Of a stretch of DNA of 64,000 nucleotides, positions 32,683 through 40,038 are shown one piece after another. Location: positions 310,001 through 374,000 of the forward strand of contig NZ_JAAKXW010000003.1 of NCBI RefSeq assembly GCF_011752045.1. The letters run 5' to 3'. Below the pieces are notes generated by a model. That model ran no database searches. It had not been told where the DNA came from and worked only from the letters and a program-made list of their open reading frames with translations. The stretch's first letter is position 1, and each line of letters starts with the position of its first letter. The translations under genes were made by a program, and so were the position numbers. Source of the DNA: Microbacterium hydrocarbonoxydans. Lineage in GTDB: Bacteria; Actinomycetota; Actinomycetes; Actinomycetales; Microbacteriaceae.

Positions 32683-33801
32683 TTATGCAGATCGCTCGCT
32701 TGCCGAAGCCTCGCGCCTGGGTGGGACAGACCTCAGGAGGTTCGGCTCGACGCTCGGATACTCAATGCCTTCCAGCGAGCTGAGCAAGGCCTTAAACACA
32801 ACGCGCGCGCCGTCGACAGGTACGGCCATGCCGATCTGCTTCCGAACTTCTTCCTTCTTGCCCTCGAAGATGTAGTCGTCGGGGAAGGTCTGAATGCGTG
32901 CGCGCTCCCGGTTCGTCAGGGCACGATTCTCCTCGTAGTGATAGACGTGCGTGCCTCCACCGCCAGAGCCTGTGACGGTGTATGAAGGCTTGTCCGCCTG
33001 CAGTCTTCGGTAGATCTGGCTGATCTTCGCCCCCTGAACATTCAGTTGCAGATGCGCAGGAAGGTCAGCTGTAAACGCGTTCTCACCTGGCTTGATGTGC
33101 GACAGACGCTCAACAACGGTCGGATTCTGTCGGGTGAGCTCCTGGTGGGTCGCGTCTGCCGGTATATTGCTCAGCGCAGTCTTCACGGAGTTGTCGATGT
33201 GCGAGTAGGGCTCAGGCGAAGGAACCCGAAAATCCACTTCGAGATCATTGCGCACGCCAACGATGATTATGCGGTGCCGGCGCTGCGGCACGCCGTACTC
33301 CTCGAACTTGTACAGGTGAGGGTAAAGCGTGTACCCCCCGTACTCGGGAGCGCCGGCTTCCTGCAGCCGATCCAAGATCATCTCGAAGGCCACACCATCA
33401 TTGCTGTTCCGCAACCCTCCCACGTTCTCGGCGAAAAACCACTTGGGGCTGTAGCGGTCGACTACTCGCGCGCCGTATTCGTACAACGGCCCAAACGTGC
33501 CGTCGATCCCCTTCTGCTCGCCCACGACACTGAAGTCGTTGCAAGGGAAGCCGAACGCGAACCCGTCGATATCAGAAAGCTCGGTCTCAATGTCAAGCTT
33601 TCGGATGTCTTTGTGGATAACGTGAGCACCGGGAAAGTTCGCCTTATAGGTCCGAGCGGTCGCCGCGTCGTAATCGTTCGCCCAGGTGTGTTCAACATCA
33701 ACCTCGACACCCTCTTTGCGGAGGTCTTCCACGGCAAAGTCGAGTCCCCGGGCGATCCCTCCGGGTCCGCAGAACAGCTCTCCCACGCGATACCGAATCA
33801 T
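32683..33801 (-). CDS. DNA (cytosine-5-)-methyltransferase
   Basis: 372 aa with the full C5-methyltransferase motif order: ELFCGPGGIARGL (I, SAM), catalytic Cys87 in GFPCNDFSVVG (IV), FFAENVGGL (VI), PQRRHRIIIVGVR (VIII), a target-recognition region (~200-265), KPSYTVTGSGGGGTHVY (IX) and QIGMAVPV (X). First gene of the leftward arm, with GAGGAG upstream. It would protect host DNA from the neighbouring nuclease(s) and create the 5mC that Vsr later repairs. The target sequence is unknown. Confidence 0.95.
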   Translation of the reverse strand: MIRYRVGELFCGPGGIARGLDFAVEDLRKEGVEVDVEHTWANDYDAATARTYKANFPGAHVIHKDIRKLDIETELSDIDGFAFGFPCNDFSVVGEQKGIDGTFGPLYEYGARVVDRYSPKWFFAENVGGLRNSNDGVAFEMILDRLQEAGAPEYGGYTLYPHLYKFEEYGVPQRRHRIIIVGVRNDLEVDFRVPSPEPYSHIDNSVKTALSNIPADATHQELTRQNPTVVERLSHIKPGENAFTADLPAHLQLNVQGAKISQIYRRLQADKPSYTVTGSGGGGTHVYHYEENRALTNRERARIQTFPDDYIFEGKKEEVRKQIGMAVPVDGARVVFKALLSSLEGIEYPSVEPNLLRSVPPRREASASERSA

Positions 33802-34125
33802 ATTTGAAGCTCCTCACATCCGCCCAGCGGGCTAGTACCTAGATTCGAAAGAGTAGGACTGACGTCCGACATCGTGTTCGTAGCTCTCAGCGGCAGCTTA
33901 CATCAGTTCCACCCGAAAAGCAGCTTCCGCGCGCGCGTGCCTTCGTCTCGAGCGACCGACGCGTTGCTAGGAGCGCAGGACATCTATCCTCTCATCCTCG
34001 TTGGAGGATCGACTCCCGTCCTCGCGGCGTCAGCGCCTCCCTCAGCACCCTGGCACCTAAGCCATTTGGAGTATGTTCGCGACACTTGCTACATAGTGCT
34101 GACGTCGAGTGCTACCTTCGCTGCC
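33802..34125. other. 324-nt divergent gap between methyltransferase and MazG-like genes
   Basis: It must hold the promoters of the leftward restriction arm and possibly of the MazG-like gene. I see the methyltransferase ribosome-binding site (GAGGAG) but no convincing -35/-10 pair and no palindrome like that at 24943. GC content recovers to the chromosomal level on the right side, marking the island edge. Confidence 0.45.
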
Positions 34126-34446
34126 ATGCCCTCCCAGCACACCCTCGCCGCCCTCCGCGCCTTCGTAGCCGAGCGCGACTGGGACCACTTCCACACCCCG
34201 GAGAACCTCGCGAAGAGCATCGCGATCGAGGCGTCCGAGCTGCTCGAGCTCTACCAGTGGACAGGCAACCCCGACCAGCAGAAAGTCGAGGAAGAGCTCG
34301 CCGACGTCGTCACCTACTGCATCCATCTGGCGAACAGGCTCGGGGTCGACCTCGACGACATCGTTATGGCGAAGCTCGAGAAGACGCAGCGGAAGTATCC
34401 GGTCGAGCACAACCAGGGCGTCATCAGCAAGCAGGAACCGCAGTGA
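34126..34446 (+). CDS. MazG-like nucleotide pyrophosphohydrolase
   Basis: A 106-aa all-alpha NTP pyrophosphatase. The metal-binding signature EASELLELYQW … EEELADVVTYCIHLANRLGVDL carries the paired ExxE/ExxD residues, and the C-terminus MAKLEKTQRKYPVEHN is typical of MazG-like proteins. No ribosome-binding site is visible before ATG 34126; a -10-like TACCTT ends 7 nt upstream, so a leaderless message is possible. Its stop overlaps the GTG start of the GIY-YIG/DUF2075 gene, making them one functional unit. It may cleave aberrant or signalling nucleotides. Confidence 0.92.
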   Translation: MPSQHTLAALRAFVAERDWDHFHTPENLAKSIAIEASELLELYQWTGNPDQQKVEEELADVVTYCIHLANRLGVDLDDIVMAKLEKTQRKYPVEHNQGVISKQEPQ

Positions 34447-36161
34447 CCGACATCCGCCGCCTCAGATTCACGCGCGAGGCCGTCGACACCTGGGCTCAGG
34501 CTGACCCGCGCCATACCAACTGGCCTGTCGTCTACGTGCTCGACGGTTCGCGCAAGCTCTATGTCGGCGAGACGACCGGCACTCAGAAGCGCATGCGCCA
34601 GCACCTGGAAAGCACCAAGAAGGGCGAAGGCCTCGACAGCATCCGCGTCGTGATCGACGAGAAGTTCAACAAGTCTGTGTGCCTCGACCTCGAATCGCAT
34701 CTCATCCGCTGGTTCTCCGGTGACGGCCAGTACAGCGTCCTCAATGGCAACGACGGCCTCACCGACGCGCAGTACTACGATCGCGAGCTCTATCGCGAGT
34801 CGTTTCGCGACGTCTTCGAGACGCTCCGCGAAGAGGGTCTGTTCTCGCGCAGCATCCCGCAGATCGAGAACTCCGACCTGTTCAAGCTGTCGCCGTTCAA
34901 AGCGCTCACCGACGACCAGGCGATCGCCGTGACCGACATCGTCGAGGGACTGCTCGAGGATCTCGCCCACCCGGACGAGCGATCCACCCTCGTCGTGCAA
35001 GGCGACCCGGGCACGGGCAAGACGATCATCGCGATCTTCCTCATGAAGCTCCTCGCCGACATCCGCGACTACACGGAGTACGACGACCTCGAGCCCGACT
35101 CGATGTTCGCGGAGTTCTTCGTACCCGAGAATCGCGAGCTCCTCAAGGACCTGCGCATGGCGCTCGTCATCCCGCAGCAGTCGCTGCGCGAATCGGTGCA
35201 GCGCGTATTTCGCAAGACCCCCAAGCTCGACCCCACCATGGTGCTCACCGCGTTCCAGGTCGGGGAGTCAGATGCTGACTTCGACCTCGTCCTCGTCGAC
35301 GAGACGCACCGGCTGAACCAGCGCTCGAATCAGCCGTCAGGCCCGCAGAACAAGAAGTTCCGCGACATCAACGAACGGCTGTTCGGCGAGGACGCCCCAC
35401 ATCACACCCAGCTCGACTGGATCAAGGCGCGGTCGAAGCATCAGCTGCTGCTCGTCGACGGCGCGCAGAGCGTCCGCCCGCACGACCTGTCTCCTGCCAC
35501 ACTCGACGACGTGGTGAGCGACGCCAAGAACGCGCACCGGCACTTCCGGCTCACGACACAGATGCGCGTGCGCGCCGGCGCCGACTACGTCGACTTCATA
35601 CGAGGGATGCTGCGCGGCGAGAAACGGGCGCTGTCGGACCTCGGCGACTACGACCTGCGGTTCTTCGACGACCTCGGGGACATGCGTAGGGCGATCCGCG
35701 AGAAGGACGCCGAGGTTGGCCTGTCCCGCCTGGTCGCAGGTTATGCGTGGGGCTGGATGTCGAAACGGAACCCCGAGGTCTACGACATCGAGCTCGACGG
35801 CGAGCGGATGCGGTGGAACAGCACCGACAAGGACTGGATCAACTCTCGCGGTTCGCTCGACGAGGTCGGCTCCATCCACACCGTGCAGGGCTACGACCTC
35901 AACTACGCCGGCGTGATCATCGGGCCGGATCTGCGTCTCTCGCCGACCGGCGAGATCGTCGCGAGCGCCGAGGACTACCGCGACAAGATGGGCAAGCTCC
36001 GCACCGGAAGCTTCAGCCACGGCTTCACCGATGATGATCTGCTCGTCTTCATCCGGAACATCTACGGAGTGCTGCTGACACGCGGGATGCTTGGGACGTT
36101 TGTGTACGTGTGCGATCGCGGACTGCGGGAGCGGCTGCGAAAGCAACTCAGTTCTCAATAG
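34443..36161 (+). CDS. GIY-YIG nuclease fused to DUF2075 P-loop ATPase/helicase-like domain
   Basis: 572 aa, GTG start overlapping the MazG-like stop. The N-terminal ~90 residues form a GIY-YIG nuclease (VYVLDGSRKLYVGE at ~30-43, then Arg and the catalytic-like Glu region). A DUF2075 (COG3410) NTPase follows: Walker A GDPGTGKT (187-194), Walker B FDLVLVDETHR, helicase-like motifs HTVQGYDLNYAGVIIG and a final VLLTRGM. The coupled pair with MazG-like enzyme recurs in actinobacteria and may act in nucleic-acid defence or repair. That role is inferred. Confidence 0.92.
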   Translation: MTDIRRLRFTREAVDTWAQADPRHTNWPVVYVLDGSRKLYVGETTGTQKRMRQHLESTKKGEGLDSIRVVIDEKFNKSVCLDLESHLIRWFSGDGQYSVLNGNDGLTDAQYYDRELYRESFRDVFETLREEGLFSRSIPQIENSDLFKLSPFKALTDDQAIAVTDIVEGLLEDLAHPDERSTLVVQGDPGTGKTIIAIFLMKLLADIRDYTEYDDLEPDSMFAEFFVPENRELLKDLRMALVIPQQSLRESVQRVFRKTPKLDPTMVLTAFQVGESDADFDLVLVDETHRLNQRSNQPSGPQNKKFRDINERLFGEDAPHHTQLDWIKARSKHQLLLVDGAQSVRPHDLSPATLDDVVSDAKNAHRHFRLTTQMRVRAGADYVDFIRGMLRGEKRALSDLGDYDLRFFDDLGDMRRAIREKDAEVGLSRLVAGYAWGWMSKRNPEVYDIELDGERMRWNSTDKDWINSRGSLDEVGSIHTVQGYDLNYAGVIIGPDLRLSPTGEIVASAEDYRDKMGKLRTGSFSHGFTDDDLLVFIRNIYGVLLTRGMLGTFVYVCDRGLRERLRKQLSSQ

Positions 36162-36296
36162 ACCGCTTGCCTGCACAACGAGGGAGGCATTTCTCGTCCC
36201 CGCCCGTTGTCGCCCTAGGGCGGAAGGCGATATACACATCTCAAGGCGCAACGGCGCGCCCCGCGATTCGTCGCCTCAGCTCCGAGAGGTGCGTTC

Positions 36297-37235
36297 ATGT
36301 CTACCCTGCCACCGCCTGCCGCCTGGTACCCGGACCCGCAGAACCCGAACCATCTGCGATGGTGGGACGGCGTGCAGTGGACCGCTGCGACGGCGCCCGT
36401 CGCTGCGTCGACCGCAGCAGCCGCCACACCGGCCGTGCGCGCCAAAACACACACAGGCTGGCGCACAGTCGCGATCATCGTCGCCTCGCTGGTGATCGGC
36501 GGCATCCTCGCAAGGCTCTCGCCGGTGGCGATCGTTCTCGCCGCGCTCGCGGTGATCGTCGTCGGGCTCGTGGTGCTGATCGCACGACCGCTGCCCGGCG
36601 TCGGGTTGCGCACCCGCCGCTCAGGCCTCGCCGCTCTGGGCGTCGCCGCCCTGCTTATCACCGGAGGCGGAGTGGCGAGCGCGAGCCCAAGCCCGAGTAC
36701 CGAGGCGGGCAACTTTGCGACGCCGAACAGCATCGCCGACATCCCGCCGACGGCGTCAGCTTCGCGTCCGACACCGACCCCCGTGCCGACGACGGTCGGT
36801 ACCCTGACCGAGAACGTCGCCATCCCGTTCGAGAGGACGACAATCGATGACCCGCTGCGCGATCAGGGCACGACGGCCGTCGTCACCGCCGGTGTGGATG
36901 GCGTGAAGGTGATCACGTATCGCGTCACGATGGTTGACGGTGTCGAGGTGGCCCGGGAAGTGGTCAGCGAAACGGTTCAGACTGCGCCAGTCGCCGAGGT
37001 CACCGCGATCGGGAGCAAAGCGCCGGCTCCCCCGCCTGCCCCGGTACCACTCGTCCAGCAGGGCGGCGGAGGATGCGATTCCAACTACACCGGGGCCTGT
37101 GTCCCGATCGCGAGCGACGTCGATTGCGCTGGCGGGAGCGGGAACGGTCCGGCCTACGTGCAAGGGCCCGTCCGGATCGTCGGCTCCGACATCTACGACT
37201 TGGACCGCGACGGCGACGGCATCGCCTGCGACTGA
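36297..37235 (+). CDS. membrane protein with DUF2510, G5 and excalibur-like domains
   Basis: 312 aa. An N-terminal DUF2510 motif (WYPDPQNPNHLRWWDGVQWT, residues 10-29) is followed by three hydrophobic helices (~55-135). A Thr/Pro-rich extracellular linker leads to a G5 domain (~165-225, FERTTIDDPL… VTYRVTMVDGVEV). The C-terminal Cys- and Asp-rich excalibur-like calcium-binding motif ends DLDRDGDGIACD. G5 and excalibur domains suggest contact with the cell wall or extracellular polysaccharide. It overlaps the convergent membrane-protein gene by 43 nt. Confidence 0.9.
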   Translation: MSTLPPPAAWYPDPQNPNHLRWWDGVQWTAATAPVAASTAAAATPAVRAKTHTGWRTVAIIVASLVIGGILARLSPVAIVLAALAVIVVGLVVLIARPLPGVGLRTRRSGLAALGVAALLITGGGVASASPSPSTEAGNFATPNSIADIPPTASASRPTPTPVPTTVGTLTENVAIPFERTTIDDPLRDQGTTAVVTAGVDGVKVITYRVTMVDGVEVAREVVSETVQTAPVAEVTAIGSKAPAPPPAPVPLVQQGGGGCDSNYTGACVPIASDVDCAGGSGNGPAYVQGPVRIVGSDIYDLDRDGDGIACD

Positions 37236-38113
37236 GGCCGGAGACGCCCCACCAGCATCCGCCCCACCGTCCCCACAACCCCGATCCCCGCCGCGACCAC
37301 CACCGGCAGCCACTCGATCGCGAGCGCCATCGGGAACACCTGCGCGGCGGCCCGCAGCATCTCAGGCACGTCCCCGTCGAGCACGCGCATCCCGAGCCCG
37401 TACGAGAGCGCCGTGTACAGAGCGGGCACGATCCACAGCGCGAGCAGCGCGACGGCCCACACGACGAGCCTCCACAGCGGGCGCACCCCGCACCACACCA
37501 GCGCCAGACCGACCACGACCGCGGGGACCCACCGCGCGACTGACGTGATCCACATCGGCACAAGCGCCTCGCCGGTGAAGGCGACCACCCAGCGCATCGC
37601 CCAGTTCGCGAACGACACCGCGGCGAGCGCGACGCCGAGGGCGGCGACGCCGGCCGAACGACGCGACGTCATCCAGAACGCGAGTTGCGCGAGGAGGACC
37701 GTGAGGATCGTGCCACCGAGCATCCCCGCGAAGTACACGGTCGCACGGGGGTCGCCGCCGCCGTCCAGGCCGAGGCCGCCATGCAGCACGATGAAGCTCT
37801 GCACCGTGGCGACGACGTGCACGAGCAGCAAGCCCATCGAGCCGGGCCACGCAGCCATGCCTCGGCCGACCAGGCGCACGGCCAGCCCGACGAACACCCC
37901 GCCGATCAGCACCAGTGAGAACAGCAGCAGCGCTGAGTACTGGCTCACGGGGAGCAGCACGAACGGCATCTGCTCGGGCGGCACGTACACGGTCCACAGG
38001 TTCTGCAGGAGCATCCGCCCGCCGCCGACCAGCCAGGGCAGCAGCCCGAGGACGCCGCCGCCCACGCCGATCAGGAACGACAGCCAGCGCGGGCGAGGAG
38101 TCGTGACAGTCAT
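37193..38113 (-). CDS. polytopic membrane protein of unknown function
   Basis: 306 aa from ATG 38113, with about eight hydrophobic helices and short loops, no signal peptide and a basic C-terminal tail (RPQSQAMPSPSRSKS). I recognise no family. The last 43 nt overlap the 3' end of the G5/excalibur gene on the other strand. The open frame extends upstream of 38113 but into REP-like sequence, so this start is preferred. Confidence 0.8.
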   Translation of the reverse strand: MTVTTPRPRWLSFLIGVGGGVLGLLPWLVGGGRMLLQNLWTVYVPPEQMPFVLLPVSQYSALLLFSLVLIGGVFVGLAVRLVGRGMAAWPGSMGLLLVHVVATVQSFIVLHGGLGLDGGGDPRATVYFAGMLGGTILTVLLAQLAFWMTSRRSAGVAALGVALAAVSFANWAMRWVVAFTGEALVPMWITSVARWVPAVVVGLALVWCGVRPLWRLVVWAVALLALWIVPALYTALSYGLGMRVLDGDVPEMLRAAAQVFPMALAIEWLPVVVAAGIGVVGTVGRMLVGRLRPQSQAMPSPSRSKS

Positions 38114-38196
38114 GTGCGCCAGGCTGTCACGACACGAGCGAGACCGTGGGGAGGACGCGGCTGACAGTTCTCTGGGATGAGCGGCTGAGGGTGCGG

Positions 38197-38286
38197 GCGT
38201 TTCGACTCGCTGGCGCTCGCTCAACGTCCGGGGGGCGCGACTGAGGGTGCCGGCGTTTCGACTCGCTTCGCTCGCTCAACGACCGG
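38197..38286. repeat. two direct copies of the REP-like element
   Basis: 38197-38231 and 38253-38286 both read (G)GCGTTTCGACTCGCT…CGCTCGCTCAACG and are preceded by the same CTGAGGGTGC word, giving a 56-bp direct repeat. The same element occurs at 55302, 55498, 55572 (inverted) and 61776. The remainder of the 248-nt gap 38114-38361 carries only the dodecin ribosome-binding site. Confidence 0.8.
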
Positions 38287-38361
38287 GGGCCTGACACAAC
38301 CCCTTGCACCCGCCCCTCCCGGGGAGTTGCATGGAACCCGTCAGCCAACGAAGGAGGACCC

Positions 38362-38565
38362 ATGTCCGTCGCACGCGTCACCACCATCACCGCACGCTCC
38401 TCGGAGAGCTTCGAGGCCGCCGTGCGGCACGGCATCGAGAGGTCGAACGAGACGCTGCGCAACGTCAGCGGCGCCTGGGTGAAGGAGCACCAGGTCCTCG
38501 TCGCCGACGGCGCGATCACCGAATGGCAGGTGACGCTCGAGGTCACCTTCGTCCTCGACGACTGA
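38362..38565 (+). CDS. dodecin-family flavin-binding protein
   Basis: A 67-aa protein of the dodecin fold, which assembles into hollow dodecamers storing flavins. Typical segments: VARVTTITARSSESFEAAVRHGIERSNETLRNVSGAWVKEH with the flavin-stacking Trp, and WQVTLEVTFVLDD at the C-terminus. A perfect AAGGAGG precedes the ATG. It is followed by a bidirectional hairpin. Single-gene unit. Confidence 0.95.
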   Translation: MSVARVTTITARSSESFEAAVRHGIERSNETLRNVSGAWVKEHQVLVADGAITEWQVTLEVTFVLDD

Positions 38566-38600
38566 CCTCCCACACACGCACCACGGAGGGTGAGAAGGAG

Positions 38601-38635
38601 CGGATGCCGTCGGAGCCTCGCGCCGACGGCATCCG
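38601..38635. terminator. bidirectional terminator between dodecin and phytase genes
   Basis: CGGATGCCGTCGG (38601-38613) pairs perfectly with CCGACGGCATCCG (38623-38635) across 9 nt, between the convergent dodecin and phytase genes, 7 nt from the phytase stop. Confidence 0.75.
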
Positions 38636-38641
38636 ATCCGC

Positions 38642-39913
38642 CTAGCGTCGCGCCACGTCGAGATCGAGGCCGCTCTTCTCCGCCACGTCCTCCCAAGCGA
38701 GGTACTTGAAGTTCGTGCTCGACTCATCCTCGCCCTCGGGGGTGTTGTCGCCGTCCTGCACCACGAGCAGGCCGCCGTCGAAGCCCGGCAGGCTGACGTT
38801 CACGGCATCCGCCCCGTCGCTGTGCTGGGTGCTGTCGACGTCGCCGTCGGCGGTGCGGAACGAGCCGACGTAGTCGTTGTCGCCCTGCAGCTCGTACACC
38901 GCGTAGCTGTCGTCGCCCTGGCTCGACGCGAGCAGGTAGCCCTTCTTGCCCTGGGTCCGGTAGATCGTCAGGCCCTCGATGTCGGTGCGCAGCACGTCGC
39001 CGCCGAAGCCCGGGTTCTCGCCGTAGACGCACTCGTCGGCCTCGGCGTCGTACGTGCCCGGCAGGCCGAACTCGACCGCGGTGTCGACGAGCTCGGGCTC
39101 ACCCGTGAGATCGGCGTCGACCTTCCAGATGCCGACGAGCTCCTGCCCCAGGTACGCGGTGCCGGTCTTCTCGTCGACGGCCATGCCCTCGACCTGCGCG
39201 TACTGGCCGGGGTCGTCGCAGGTGGTCCAGCTCGAGCCGTCGGGCATCGTGAACTCCGCCGGCAGCGCGAGCGTGCGCACCTTCTCCCAGCCGACCGTGC
39301 CGTCGTCGTGCGCCTGCAGCTCGAGCAGCGCGACGTCGGTCTCGGAGTTGCGGCTCACCAGCGCGTACGCGCCGTCCTCGTCCTGCCAGGTGGTCAGGCC
39401 GTAGGCGGTGTGCTCGCCGTTGATCTCCTCCTGCGAGGCGCTGAAGATCCACCCGGCATCCGGCGCGGTCACCTCGGTGAGCTCGCCGTCGTCGATCACG
39501 AAGATGCCGAGGTCGTCCATGCCCTTGTCCGACGCGACCGCGAGGTCGACCTCCTCGCCGTCGAGCTCGAAGTCGTGGATGAGGGCGACGTTGTTGTAGC
39601 GGCCCGGGGCGTCGTCCTCGCCCGGAGCGGGGTCGGGTGCGATGTGCTGCACCTCCTGCCCGGCGAGGTCGTAGACGTAGATCCCGGCCTCCTTCGCCGT
39701 GGCGATCACGAGGCTGTCCTCGGGGGAGTCCTCGTCGACCCAGATGGCCGGGTCGTCGGCATCCGCGTCGTCCTCGTCCCACAGGGCGGGCGTCTCGAGC
39801 ACGGCGGTGAGCGGCTCGGGCTCCGGCTTCGGCGGGCGGGCGTACGCGGCGGAGCTGCCGACGAGCGCGACGACGGCGCCGACAGCGGTCGCGGTGAGCA
39901 GGCGGGGGATCAC
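38642..39913 (-). CDS. secreted beta-propeller phytase (3-phytase)
   Basis: 423 aa. A signal peptide (MIPRLLTATAVGAVVALVGSSAAYA) precedes a six-bladed propeller with BPP features: DADDPAIWVDEDSPEDSLVIATAKEAGIYVYDL, Asp/Glu-rich calcium sites, RYNNVALIHDF, QVEGMAVDE, DIEGLTIYR and QGDDSYAVYEL. BPP enzymes release phosphate from calcium-phytate outside the cell. Single-gene unit between two hairpins. Together with the GDPD and phn genes it suggests phosphorus scavenging. Confidence 0.92.
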   Translation of the reverse strand: MIPRLLTATAVGAVVALVGSSAAYARPPKPEPEPLTAVLETPALWDEDDADADDPAIWVDEDSPEDSLVIATAKEAGIYVYDLAGQEVQHIAPDPAPGEDDAPGRYNNVALIHDFELDGEEVDLAVASDKGMDDLGIFVIDDGELTEVTAPDAGWIFSASQEEINGEHTAYGLTTWQDEDGAYALVSRNSETDVALLELQAHDDGTVGWEKVRTLALPAEFTMPDGSSWTTCDDPGQYAQVEGMAVDEKTGTAYLGQELVGIWKVDADLTGEPELVDTAVEFGLPGTYDAEADECVYGENPGFGGDVLRTDIEGLTIYRTQGKKGYLLASSQGDDSYAVYELQGDNDYVGSFRTADGDVDSTQHSDGADAVNVSLPGFDGGLLVVQDGDNTPEGEDESSTNFKYLAWEDVAEKSGLDLDVARR

Positions 39914-39992
39914 GAGTTCTCCTCAGGTCGGTGGATGCTGACGCTCGATCGTTCTCCCGCCCGGTGAACTCGCCCTGAACTCGACATGACGA

Positions 39993-40030
39993 GGCGGCAT
40001 CCGGAACCCTGTTCGACCCCGGATGCCGCC
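39993..40030 (-). terminator. terminator hairpin of the amylase gene
   Basis: GGCGGCATCCGG (39993-40004) pairs with CCGGATGCCGCC (40019-40030) around a 14-nt loop, starting 9 nt after the amylase stop (40039). Confidence 0.65.
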
Positions 40031-40038
40031 CGCTCAGC

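Noticed and set aside
29428..33801. DISARM defence system
   Set aside because: A C5-methyltransferase and a PLD protein are shared with DISARM, but no DrmA helicase or DrmB is present; the nuclease and Vsr belong to R-M type operons.
38114..38361. Small ORFs in the REP region
   Set aside because: They are translations of the repeat element and have no ribosome-binding sites except for the dodecin gene.
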